Positions 43,776 to 51,848 of a stretch of 64,000 bases of DNA are shown here, piece after piece (within the stretch, counting starts at the first letter, position 1; each line of letters starts with the position of its first letter). The notes below the pieces were generated by a model. It was not told the DNA's origin. It saw only the letters and a program-made list of their open reading frames with translations, and ran no database searches. Made by a program: the position numbers and the translations under genes. Origin of the DNA: Betaproteobacteria bacterium (GTDB lineage: Bacteria > Pseudomonadota > Gammaproteobacteria > Burkholderiales > Casimicrobiaceae); contig BOKS01000002.1 in assembly GCA_016861105.1 (NCBI GenBank), positions 310,001-374,000 on the forward strand, in the 5' to 3' direction.

Positions 43776-44966
43776 ATGGATCCCCGCCTCGCCCCTGCCG
43801 CCCGCGTGCGCGACATCGCACCCTTCCACGTGATGGAAGTGCAGACCGCCGCGCGCGCGCTCGAGGCGGCGGGCCGCAGCGTCGTCCACATGGAGATCGG
43901 CGAGCCCGACTTCCCCACGCCGCCGGCCGTGCTCGACGCCGCGCGCGACGCGCTCGCCGGCGGCGGCATCTACTACACCTCCGCGCTCGGGCTCCCGGCG
44001 CTGCGCGAGGCGATCGCGCGCCACTACGGGGAGCGCTACGGGGTCGACGTCGATCCCGGGCGCATCGTCGTGACCGCGGGCTCGTCGGGCGCGCTGCTGC
44101 TCGCGATGGCGCTGCTGGTCAATCGCGACGAGCAGATCCTCCTCGCCGATCCCGGGTATCCGTGCAACCGCCACTTCGTGCGCGTGCTCGAGGGGGAGCC
44201 GGTCGGCATCCCCGTCGGCCCCGGCCAGAGCTACCAGCTCGCCGCGGACCTCGTCGACGCGCACTGGACCGCGCGCACCCGCGGCGTGCTGATCGCGTCG
44301 CCGTCGAACCCGACCGGGACCACGGTGTCGCCCGCCGCGATGCGCGACATCGCGCGCGTCGTCGACGATCGCGGCGGGCGCCTGATCGTCGACGAGATCT
44401 ACCTCGGCCTCTCCTACGAGGGCGAGCCGCGCTCCGCCCTCGCGCTGGGTGACGAGCTGTTCGTCGTGTCGAGCTTCTCCAAGTACTTCAACATGACCGG
44501 CTGGCGGCTGGGCTGGATCGTCGCGCCGCCGCGTCACGTGCGCGACCTCGAGAAGCTCGCGCAGAACCTCTACATCGCGCCGTCGACGGTGGCGCAGCAC
44601 GCGGCGCTCGCGTGCTTCCGCCCCGAGACGCTCGCGCTGCTCGAGGCGCGCCGGCAGGCGTTCCGCGAGCGCCGCGACTTCCTCGTGCCGGCGCTGCGCA
44701 GCCTGGGATTCGGCGTCCCGGTGATGCCGGGCGGCGGCTTCTTCGTCTACGCCGACTGCTCGCGGTTCTCGCGCGACAGCCTCGCGTTCTGCCGGGACGT
44801 CCTCGAGGCCACCGGCGTCGCGTTCACGCCGGGCGTGGACTTCGGCACGCATCGCGGGAACGAGCACGTGCGCTTCGCCTACACCGTCGCGCTGGACAAG
44901 CTGCGCGACGGGGTGGAGCGTCTCGCCCGCGCCCTGCCGGCCCGCGGCGGCCCCCCCGCCCGGTGA
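43776..44966 (+). CDS. Class I/II PLP-dependent aminotransferase
   Basis: 396-residue fold-type I aminotransferase of the AspC/AlaT group. PLP lysine Lys236 in [17 protein letters not shown]. Asn178 (SPSNPTG), Asp206 and Tyr209 ([10 protein letters not shown]) hold the cofactor. The substrate-carboxylate Arg lies near the C-terminus (HVRFAYT). Starts with [20 protein letters not shown], as in many proteobacterial YfdZ/AlaC-like enzymes. Substrate uncertain. The stop overlaps the next start by four bases (GTGA). Confidence 0.92.
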   Translation: MDPRLAPAARVRDIAPFHVMEVQTAARALEAAGRSVVHMEIGEPDFPTPPAVLDAARDALAGGGIYYTSALGLPALREAIARHYGERYGVDVDPGRIVVTAGSSGALLLAMALLVNRDEQILLADPGYPCNRHFVRVLEGEPVGIPVGPGQSYQLAADLVDAHWTARTRGVLIASPSNPTGTTVSPAAMRDIARVVDDRGGRLIVDEIYLGLSYEGEPRSALALGDELFVVSSFSKYFNMTGWRLGWIVAPPRHVRDLEKLAQNLYIAPSTVAQHAALACFRPETLALLEARRQAFRERRDFLVPALRSLGFGVPVMPGGGFFVYADCSRFSRDSLAFCRDVLEATGVAFTPGVDFGTHRGNEHVRFAYTVALDKLRDGVERLARALPARGGPPAR

Positions 44967-46249
44967 GCGGCGAGCCGTCGACGACGGGCGCGCGCCGCGC
45001 GTCCGACGGGGCGCGGTGGCGCGGACCGGGCGCAGCGCCGGTACGCGCGCGCACCGCGGTGGCGGCCGCCCTGCTCGCGACGCTGCTGGAAGGGTGCGGC
45101 TTCGCCGACTACTACTGGCAGGGCGTGACCGGGCAGGTGGGCGTCCTCGCCGGCGCGCGCCCGCTCGACGAGGTGCTCGCCTCGACGAGCGACGAGCGCC
45201 TCGCGGAGCGGCTGAGGCTCGCTCAGCAGATCCGCGCGTTCGCGACCCGGGAGCTCGGCCTGCCGGACAACGGCAGCTACACGCGCTACACCGACCTCGG
45301 CCGCCCGTTCGTCGTCTGGAACGTCTTCGCCACGCCGGCGCTGTCGCTCGAGCCGCGGCAGTGGTGCTTCCCGGTCGCAGGCTGCGTCAGCTACCGCGGC
45401 TACTTCGCCGAGGCCGGCGCGCAGGCCGAGGCCCGGCGGCTCGCGGCGCGAGGCGACGACGTGCACGTCGGCGGCGTGCCCGCGTACTCCACGCTGGGCT
45501 GGTTCGACGACCCGCTGCTGTCGTCGTTCGTGCGCTACCCAGACACCTCGCTGGCGCGCCTCATCTTCCACGAGCTGGCGCACCAGCAGCTGTACGTGCG
45601 CGACGACACGGCGTTCAACGAGAGCTTCGCGTCGGTGGTCGAGGAAGCGGGGCTCGACCGCTGGATCGCGGCGCAGGCCGACACCCCGGAGCACGCGCGG
45701 CTGCTCGCCGAGAAGGCGCGCGGCGAACGGCTGCGCGCGCGGTTCCGCGAGCTCGTCCGCGCCACGCGCGAGGACCTCGGCGCGCTCTACGCCAGCGCTC
45801 GCCCGGACGACGAGAAGCTCGCCCGCAAGCAGCAGGCGTTCGCGGCGATGCGCGAGGCCTACGAGGCGGCCAAGGCGGGCGAGGCCGGTCTCGCGGCGTA
45901 CGACCGGTGGTTCGCCGGCCCGGACGGCCGCGGGCCGAACAACGCGAGCCTCGCCGCGGTGGGTCTCTACGACGACCGCGCACCGGCGTTCCGCGCGCTG
46001 CTGCGCGGTGCCGGCGGCGACCTGCGGACGTTCTATGCGAAGGCCCGCGAGATCGCCGCGCTGCCGAGGGCCGAGCGCGACGCGCTGCTGGACGGCCTGG
46101 CCGGCGGCGGCTCGATGTCCGGCGGCGCGATGGGCGCGTACGCGCCCGTCGCTCGAACCCGGCCCGCCGCGCGCGGCGGGCCCGCAGCGCTGTCGCCGGT
46201 CGGCGGCGACGCCTGTCGCCTTGCCCGTCCCCAGGCGCGCGGGCTATAA
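44963..46249 (+). CDS. Predicted lipoprotein aminopeptidase (COG4324-type)
   Basis: 428-residue zinc peptidase-like lipoprotein. Lipobox LLEGC ends at Cys45 after a hydrophobic stretch. GCGFADYYWQGVTGQVGVLA, FCFPVAGC-like WCFPVAGCVSYRGYF and the zinc motif HELAHQ (203-208), with the second Glu in NESFASVVEEAG, match the family. The start is GTG overlapping the aminotransferase stop; a later GTG at codon 27 is possible and would give a shorter signal peptide. The last 40 residues are Arg/Pro/Ala-rich, encoded over a palindrome and the rpsF promoter; the TAA stop is part of the -10 box. Confidence 0.82.
   Translation: MSGEPSTTGARRASDGARWRGPGAAPVRARTAVAAALLATLLEGCGFADYYWQGVTGQVGVLAGARPLDEVLASTSDERLAERLRLAQQIRAFATRELGLPDNGSYTRYTDLGRPFVVWNVFATPALSLEPRQWCFPVAGCVSYRGYFAEAGAQAEARRLAARGDDVHVGGVPAYSTLGWFDDPLLSSFVRYPDTSLARLIFHELAHQQLYVRDDTAFNESFASVVEEAGLDRWIAAQADTPEHARLLAEKARGERLRARFRELVRATREDLGALYASARPDDEKLARKQQAFAAMREAYEAAKAGEAGLAAYDRWFAGPDGRGPNNASLAAVGLYDDRAPAFRALLRGAGGDLRTFYAKAREIAALPRAERDALLDGLAGGGSMSGGAMGAYAPVARTRPAARGGPAALSPVGGDACRLARPQARGL
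46161..46182. terminator. 22-nt perfect palindrome inside the aminopeptidase 3' end
   Basis: GGCCCGCCGCG followed by its exact complement, within the last 90 bases of the aminopeptidase frame and about 40 bases before the rpsF promoter. It resembles a terminator stem but is within coding sequence and has no T-run. Confidence 0.35.
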
Positions 46250-46250
46250 T
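46221..46250 (+). promoter_or_regulatory. Promoter of the rpsF-priB-rpsR-rplI operon
   Basis: TTGCCC (46221-46226), 18-base spacer and a perfect TATAAT (46245-46250), about 130 bases before rpsF. The predicted leader (about 125 nt) precedes a strong AAAGGAG. The TAA stop of the upstream gene lies inside the -10 box. Confidence 0.75.
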
Positions 46251-46381
46251 GGCGGGCTTTCTTGCCACACCCGGGCTGCACCTAGCGGGGTGGCCGTCGG
46301 CGCAGCCGGACCGCCCACCGCGGACCGGCGCCGGCCCCGGTGGGGCCGCACGCGCCTCTTCGCCCGAAAGGAGCCTTCGTC

Positions 46382-46804
46382 TTGCGACACTACGAGATCG
46401 TCTTCATCGTCCACCCGGACCAGAGCGAGCAGGTCCCGGGCATGGTCGATCGCTACAAGGCCATGGTGACCGGCCGCAACGGCCGCGTGCACCGGCTGGA
46501 GGACTGGGGGCGGCGGCAGCTCGCCTACCCGATCCAGAAGATGCACAAGGCGCACTACGTGCTGATGAACGTCGAGATCGACCAGGAGACCCTGAACGAG
46601 CTCGAGCACGCGTTCAAGTTCAACGACGCGGTGCTGCGGCACCTGATCGTCGCCAGGCGCGGGGCCGAGGCCGCTCCCTCCCCGATGATGAAGGAGGAGA
46701 AGGCGCGCAGCCTGTCCGACAAGGGCGAGCGCGGCGAGCGCAGGGAAGGGGCGGCCGCGGCCGCGGCCGCGCCCGCCGCGGGCGCGTCGCCGGCGGCGGC
46801 CTGA
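46382..46804 (+). CDS. rpsF: 30S ribosomal protein bS6
   Basis: 140-residue S6. Starts [20 protein letters not shown], then [20 protein letters not shown] and [17 protein letters not shown], all canonical. The start is TTG at 46382, preceded by AAAGGAG; upstream frame has no homology. The C-terminal extension (about 40 residues) is charged and then Ala-rich ([18 protein letters not shown]). First gene of the operon that makes S6, PriB, S18 and L9; S6 and S18 bind together on the platform of the 30S subunit. Confidence 0.96.
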   Translation: MRHYEIVFIVHPDQSEQVPGMVDRYKAMVTGRNGRVHRLEDWGRRQLAYPIQKMHKAHYVLMNVEIDQETLNELEHAFKFNDAVLRHLIVARRGAEAAPSPMMKEEKARSLSDKGERGERREGAAAAAAAPAAGASPAAA

Positions 46805-46823
46805 CGGCTTCCCGGCGCGCCGC

Positions 46824-47153
46824 ATGCCTGCCGCGGGGCGGGCCCCGGCCAACCGCCTGACGCTCGATGCCACGATCGCGCAGCGCGACGACCTTCGCTA
46901 CACGCCGGCCGGCCTGATGGCGCTGTCGCTCACGCTGCACCACGAGTCCGAGCAGCCGGAAGCCGGCGGCCGGCGCAGGGTCGACTGCGAGATCGCGGCC
47001 GTGGCGTTCGGCGAGACGGCGGCAGGCCTCGCCAGGCTGCCGGCCGGCGCCGCGCTCCGCTGCGAGGGCTTCCTCGCGCGACGCTGGCGCACCGGCACGA
47101 CGCTCGCCCTGCACATCGACCGCTACACGACACGAAACGACATCACCGACTAG
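46824..47153 (+). CDS. priB: Primosomal replication protein N (PriB)
   Basis: 109-residue single-stranded-DNA-binding OB-fold protein acting with PriA in replication restart. ANRLTLDATIAQRDDLRYTP, AGLMALSLTLHHESEQ, VDCEIAAVAFGE and CEGFLARRWRTGTTLALHID match betaproteobacterial PriB. It sits between rpsF and rpsR as in Betaproteobacteria and enterics. Starts 19 bases after rpsF. The ATG is preceded only by a weak ribosome-binding site. Confidence 0.93.
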   Translation: MPAAGRAPANRLTLDATIAQRDDLRYTPAGLMALSLTLHHESEQPEAGGRRRVDCEIAAVAFGETAAGLARLPAGAALRCEGFLARRWRTGTTLALHIDRYTTRNDITD

Positions 47154-47171
47154 CCAGACGAGGACACCACC

Positions 47172-47453
47172 ATGCCCCGCCCGATGGGAAAAGGCAAAGG
47201 CCGCAAGGACGGCAAGAAGCGCGAACGCGGCAATGCGCTGTTCAAGCGCCGCAAGTTCTGCCGCTTCACCGCGGAGAAGGTCAAGGAGATCGACTACAAG
47301 GACATCGACGTCCTGAAGGACTTCGTGCAGGAGAACGGCAAGATCATGCCGGCGCGCATCACCGGGACGAAGGCGCGCTACCAGCGCCAGCTCTCCACGG
47401 CCATCAAGCGCGCGCAGTTCCTCGCGCTGCTCCCCTACACCGACCGGCACTAG
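47172..47453 (+). CDS. rpsR: 30S ribosomal protein bS18
   Basis: 93-residue S18. [40 protein letters not shown] and [20 protein letters not shown] are canonical; [11 protein letters not shown] ends the protein. Basic N-terminal tail ([17 protein letters not shown]) is typical of Betaproteobacteria. It follows priB by 18 bases and precedes rplI by 12. Confidence 0.97.
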   Translation: MPRPMGKGKGRKDGKKRERGNALFKRRKFCRFTAEKVKEIDYKDIDVLKDFVQENGKIMPARITGTKARYQRQLSTAIKRAQFLALLPYTDRH

Positions 47454-47465
47454 GAGCGCGCGATC

Positions 47466-47924
47466 ATGCAGATCATCCTGCTCGACAAGGTGGCGAACGT
47501 CGGCAACCTCGGGGACGTGGTCAAGGTCAAGGACGGGTTCGCACGCAACTTCCTGATCCCGAAGGGCATGGCGAAGCGCGCGACGCCGGAGAACCTGAAG
47601 CTGCTGGAGTCCCGGCGTGCGGAGCTCGAGAAGGCGGCGGCCGACAAGCTGGCCGCCGCACAGGCGATCGCGGCGAAGCTCGACGGACAGTCGCTGCGCA
47701 TCGCGCAGAAGGCGGGGGTGGACGGCCGCCTGTTCGGCTCCGTCGGGACGGCCGACGTCGCCGAGGCGCTGGGCAGGCAGGGCGTCGCCGTCGAGAAGTC
47801 GCAGGTCCGTCTGCCTGCCGGCCCGCTGAAGACGGTCGGCGAGCACCCGGTCACGATCGTGCTGCACACCGACGTGAGCGTGTCCGTCACGGTCGCCGTC
47901 GTCGCGGAGACGTCGCAGGCCTGA
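47466..47924 (+). CDS. rplI: 50S ribosomal protein bL9
   Basis: 152-residue L9. N-terminal domain [20 protein letters not shown] and [17 protein letters not shown], central helix ([19 protein letters not shown]), and C-terminal RNA-binding domain ([36 protein letters not shown]). Length and layout normal. Last gene of the ribosomal operon; a strong terminator follows. Confidence 0.97.
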   Translation: MQIILLDKVANVGNLGDVVKVKDGFARNFLIPKGMAKRATPENLKLLESRRAELEKAAADKLAAAQAIAAKLDGQSLRIAQKAGVDGRLFGSVGTADVAEALGRQGVAVEKSQVRLPAGPLKTVGEHPVTIVLHTDVSVSVTVAVVAETSQA

Positions 47925-47944
47925 CGGCGCCGCACCGCGGTCCA

Positions 47945-47978
47945 CGCCGAAGGCGCCGCACGGCGCCTTCGGCGCTTT
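47945..47978 (+). terminator. Terminator after rplI
   Basis: Perfect 13-bp stem, CGCCGAAGGCGCC (47945-47957) with GGCGCCTTCGGCG (47962-47974), GCAC loop, then CTTTC. It is placed 20 bases after the L9 stop and before dnaB. A TAGAAT word at 48010-48015 may be the dnaB -10 box, so dnaB probably has its own promoter. Confidence 0.8.
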
Positions 47979-48054
47979 CGGCGCATCGCGGCGGCGCGCG
48001 GCGCGGCGCTAGAATGCCCGTTCCCGCCGCGCTCCCGCGTCCTGGTCCCTTCCG

Positions 48055-49422
48055 ATGCCCGACGACCCGCAGGTCGATGCGCTCAAGCTGCCGCCGCACT
48101 CGATCGAGGCGGAACAGTCGGTGCTGGGCGGCCTGCTGCTCGACAACAACGCGGCGGACCGCATCGGCGACGTCGTCGGTCCCGAGGACTTCTACGCCGA
48201 GGCGCACCGCCTGATCTTCGAGGCGGCGATGCGGCTGATCGGCGACGGGCGTCCCGCGGACGTCGTCACGGTCGCCGAGGCGCTGGACTCGACGCGCAAG
48301 CTCGACTACGTGGGCGGCCTCGCGTACCTCGGCGCGCTCGTGCAGAACGTGCCGACGGCGGCCAACGTGCGCCACTACGCGGGCATCGTCCGCGAGCGCT
48401 CGATCCTGCGCCAGCTCGCGGCCACCGCGGGGGAGATCGCCGAGGCCGCGTACCGGCCGATGGGCCGCAGCGCGCGCGAGGTGCTCGACGTCGCCGAGGC
48501 GAAGGTGCTGCACATCGCCGAGCAGGGCTCCCGCGGCCAGCAGGGCTACGCCGAGATCGGGCGCCTGCTCACCGGCGTGGTCGAGCGCATCGAGGAGCTG
48601 TACAACCGCGACGATCCCTCCGACGTCACCGGCGTGGCGACGGGGTTCACCGACCTCGACCGGCAGACGGCCGGGCTGCAGCCCGGCGACCTCGTCATCG
48701 TCGCGGGGCGCCCGAGCATGGGCAAGACGTCCTTCGCGCTGAACGTCGGCGAGCACGTCGCGCTGCACGTCCGCCGGCCGGTGGCCGTGTTCTCCATGGA
48801 GATGGGCGCGACGCAGCTGGCGATGCGCCTCATCGGCTCCGTCGGGCGGCTCCCGGCCCAGCACCTGCGCACGGGCCGGCTGCAGCCCGAGGACTGGGAG
48901 CGGCTCGCGGCGGCGCTCGGCCGCCTCAACGACGCGCCGATCCTGATCGACGAGACCGCGGCGCTGTCGGCGATCGAGGTGCGCTCGCGCGCGCGGCGGA
49001 TGATGAAGCAGTACGGCGACCTGGGGCTGGTCATCGTCGACTACATCCAGCTGATGCAGGCGACGTCGCAGGGCGAGAACCGCGCGACCGAGATCTCGGA
49101 GATCTCCCGGTCGCTGAAGGCGCTGGCCAAGGAGCTCAAGGTCCCGGTGATCGCGCTCTCGCAGCTCAACCGCTCGCTGGAGCAGCGGCCGAACAAGCGG
49201 CCGGTGATGTCGGACCTGCGGGAGTCGGGGGCGATCGAGCAGGACGCGGACGTGATCCTGTTCATCTACCGCGACGAGGTCTACAACCCGGACACGCAGG
49301 ACAAGGGCGTGGCCGAGATCATCATCGGCAAGCAGCGCAACGGCCCGATCGGGACCGTGCGCCTCACGTTCCTCGGCGAGTACACGCGGTTCGAGAACTT
49401 CGCGCAGCCCGGCAGCTACTGA
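48055..49422 (+). CDS. dnaB: Replicative DNA helicase DnaB
   Basis: 455-residue hexameric helicase. N-terminal domain: LKLPPHSIEAEQSVLGGLLL. RecA-like domain: Walker A GRPSMGKTS (218-226), LGLVIVDYIQLMQ (Walker B) and LSQLNRSLEQRPNKRPVMSD with DLRESGAIEQDADVILFIYR, all canonical. No intein or insertion. Location after rplI is conserved in many Proteobacteria. The TTG start of the glycosyltransferase follows after 11 bases. Confidence 0.97.
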   Translation: MPDDPQVDALKLPPHSIEAEQSVLGGLLLDNNAADRIGDVVGPEDFYAEAHRLIFEAAMRLIGDGRPADVVTVAEALDSTRKLDYVGGLAYLGALVQNVPTAANVRHYAGIVRERSILRQLAATAGEIAEAAYRPMGRSAREVLDVAEAKVLHIAEQGSRGQQGYAEIGRLLTGVVERIEELYNRDDPSDVTGVATGFTDLDRQTAGLQPGDLVIVAGRPSMGKTSFALNVGEHVALHVRRPVAVFSMEMGATQLAMRLIGSVGRLPAQHLRTGRLQPEDWERLAAALGRLNDAPILIDETAALSAIEVRSRARRMMKQYGDLGLVIVDYIQLMQATSQGENRATEISEISRSLKALAKELKVPVIALSQLNRSLEQRPNKRPVMSDLRESGAIEQDADVILFIYRDEVYNPDTQDKGVAEIIIGKQRNGPIGTVRLTFLGEYTRFENFAQPGSY

Positions 49423-49433
49423 CGACCCACGAC

Positions 49434-51848
49434 TTGCCCGCGGATCCATCGTTCCCCGCGCCGGCGTCGCGCAACGCGCCGTGCCCCTGCGGCAGCGGGC
49501 GCCGCTACAAGGCCTGCCACGGTGCACCCGGCGCCGGTCCCGACCCCGCGCTGGAGACGCTGCTGCGCGATGCGCTCGCCGCGCAGCGGGCGGGCCGGCT
49601 GGAGGCGGCGATCGCGGGCTACGAGCAGGCGCTGCGCCTCGCGCCGGAGCACTTCGACGCGCGGCACATGCTCGGCGTCGCGCACTTCCAGCGCGGCGAG
49701 TTCGACGTCGCGCTGGCGCACGTCGATCGCGCCCTGGCGCTGCGGCCGTCGGACCCGGCCGCGCGGTTCAACCGCCGCCTGGCCGAGACCGCGCTCGCGC
49801 GCCGGCCCGCGGAAGCCGAGATCGCGCGCGAGGCGCAGGCCTTCGCGGCGGCGCAGGCGGGCGTCGACGCCGGCGCGGACGACCGCACGGTGCGCGTGAT
49901 CGCGTTCTACCTGCCGCAGTTCCACCGCATCCCGGAGAACGACGCCTGGTGGGGGGAGGGCTTCACCGAGTGGACGAACGTGCGGCGCGCGCGCGCGCGG
50001 TTCCACGGGCACGCGCAGCCGCACGTGCCCGGCGAGCTCGGCTACTACGACCTCACCGACCCCGCCGTGCGCGAGGCGCAGGCGGCGCTCGCGCGCGCGC
50101 ACGGCGTGGACGCGTTCTGCTACTACCACTACTGGTTCGGCGGGCGGCGCCTGCTCGAGCGCCCGCTGGACGAGGTGCTGGCCAGCGGGCGCCCGGACTT
50201 CCCGTTCTGCGTGTGCTGGGCCAACGAGCACTGGACGCGGCGCTGGGACGGGCTCGACCACGAGATCCTGATGCCGCAGCGCTACTCGGCGGAGGACGCG
50301 CGCGCGTTCATCGCGAGCCTGCTGCCGCTGTTCCGCGACCGCCGCTACGTGCGCGTCGACGGGCGGCCGCTGCTGCTCGTCTACAGGATCGCCGACATCC
50401 CCGACGTCGCCGGCACCGTGCGGCTGTGGCGGGCCGCGTGCGTCGAGGCCGGCGTCGGCGATCCCTTCCTCGCCGCCGTGCAGCGCCACGCGCTCGACGA
50501 CCCGACGCCGTCCGGGTTCGACGCGGCGGTGGAGTTCCCCCCGATCGGCCACGCGGCGGAGAGCATCGCGCACCGCCTGACGGCGCTCGACCCCGCGTTT
50601 AGCGGCACCGTGCACGGCTACGCCAACCTCGCGGCCGACTATCTGTTGCGACCGCGTCCGGCGTTCCGCCAGTTCCGCGGCGTGACCCCGATGTGGGACA
50701 ACACGGCGCGCCGTCCCGACGACGGCACGGTTGTGCACGCGAGCACGCCGGAGGCGTTCGGCGTGTGGGTGCTGCACGCGCTGCGCCAGACGCGCCGCCG
50801 CCACGACGACGGCGCGCGCTTGCTGTTCGTCAACGCGTGGAACGAGTGGGCCGAGGGCAATCACCTCGAGCCGGATGCCGCGCACGGGCGCGCCTACCTG
50901 CGCGCGCTGGCCGCGGCGCGCGCGCTCGCCTGCACGCCCGACCCGGCGCGGCCGTCGTTCGCGGACGTCGTGCGCGACACGTTCGACCGCGTCGCGTCCG
51001 GTGCGATCGTCGTCGAGCGCTTCGGCCCGCAGCGCGCCGCGCGCGGGAACGGGTTGTCGGTCGTGATGCCGGCCTACAACCACGCGCGCTTCCTGCCCCA
51101 GGCGCTCGCCTCGATCGCCGCACAGACGCGGCCGTGCGACGAGATCGTCGTCGTCGACGACGGCTCGACCGACGGCAGCGGCGACGTCGTCGCGCACTGG
51201 GCGCGCGCGGCGGACCTGCCGGTCGTGCTGGCGCGGCAGCCGAACGCGGGTGCGCACGCGGCGCTCAATCGCGGCATGGCGCTCGCGCGCGGCGCGACGA
51301 TCGCGCTCGCCAACTCCGACGACCGCTACGCGCCGTCACGGCTGGAAGCGCTCGCCGCGGCGCTCGACGCGGCACACGCACTCGCGTTCTCCTCGGTGAC
51401 GGTCGTCGACGACGACGGCGCGCCTTGCGATTCGCCTTACGCGCGCGAGCTGGTGGCGCGCGTGGACGAGCTGCGCACGCTGCCGACGATGCTGCACGCT
51501 TTCGTGCGTCACAACGCGGCGGTGTCGACCGGCAACCTCGTCTTCCGCCGCGACCTGCTCGACGCGATCGGCGGCTTCGCCGCCCTGCGCGTCTGCCACG
51601 ACTGGGACTTCGTGCTCGCCGCGAGCCGGGTGACGCGCTTCGCCTTCGTCGGCGCGCCGCTGTACGCGTACCGCCTGCACGGCGCCAACACGTTCAGCGG
51701 GCTCACGCTCGCCGGCCGGCTCGAGGGGGACCTCGTGCTCGACCGGTTCCTGCGCGCCGTCGCGACGCACCCCTGGCTCGCGGCGGACGAACGGGCTGCG
51801 TTCGACGCCTTCCTGCGCGGCGCCGGCCTCGGGGGCTACCTGCGATGA
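49434..51848 (+). CDS. SEC-C/TPR/WbsX/GT2 multidomain glycosyltransferase
   Basis: 804-residue protein. SEC-C zinc motif NAPCPCGSGRRYKACHG (Cys17, Cys19, Cys28, His29); TPR-like helices about 40-140; WbsX-like domain about 152-497 (VIAFYLPQFHRIPENDAWWG, GEGFTEW, FPFCVCWANEHWTRRWDG, LLFVNAWNEWAEGNHLEPD); and GT2 domain about 541-780 (LSVVMPAYNHARFLPQAL, VVVDDGSTDGS, acidic NSDD at 627-630). No signal peptide, so it is cytoplasmic. It starts with TTG 11 bases after dnaB with a weak ribosome-binding site. Its stop overlaps the next start (ATGA). WbsX and GT2 domains build O-antigen or other surface glycans; the linked product is unknown. Confidence 0.87.
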   Translation: MPADPSFPAPASRNAPCPCGSGRRYKACHGAPGAGPDPALETLLRDALAAQRAGRLEAAIAGYEQALRLAPEHFDARHMLGVAHFQRGEFDVALAHVDRALALRPSDPAARFNRRLAETALARRPAEAEIAREAQAFAAAQAGVDAGADDRTVRVIAFYLPQFHRIPENDAWWGEGFTEWTNVRRARARFHGHAQPHVPGELGYYDLTDPAVREAQAALARAHGVDAFCYYHYWFGGRRLLERPLDEVLASGRPDFPFCVCWANEHWTRRWDGLDHEILMPQRYSAEDARAFIASLLPLFRDRRYVRVDGRPLLLVYRIADIPDVAGTVRLWRAACVEAGVGDPFLAAVQRHALDDPTPSGFDAAVEFPPIGHAAESIAHRLTALDPAFSGTVHGYANLAADYLLRPRPAFRQFRGVTPMWDNTARRPDDGTVVHASTPEAFGVWVLHALRQTRRRHDDGARLLFVNAWNEWAEGNHLEPDAAHGRAYLRALAAARALACTPDPARPSFADVVRDTFDRVASGAIVVERFGPQRAARGNGLSVVMPAYNHARFLPQALASIAAQTRPCDEIVVVDDGSTDGSGDVVAHWARAADLPVVLARQPNAGAHAALNRGMALARGATIALANSDDRYAPSRLEALAAALDAAHALAFSSVTVVDDDGAPCDSPYARELVARVDELRTLPTMLHAFVRHNAAVSTGNLVFRRDLLDAIGGFAALRVCHDWDFVLAASRVTRFAFVGAPLYAYRLHGANTFSGLTLAGRLEGDLVLDRFLRAVATHPWLAADERAAFDAFLRGAGLGGYLR

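Noticed and set aside
46161..46182. Intrinsic terminator for the aminopeptidase gene
   Set aside because: The palindrome is inside the reading frame and lacks a T-tract. Listed only with low confidence.
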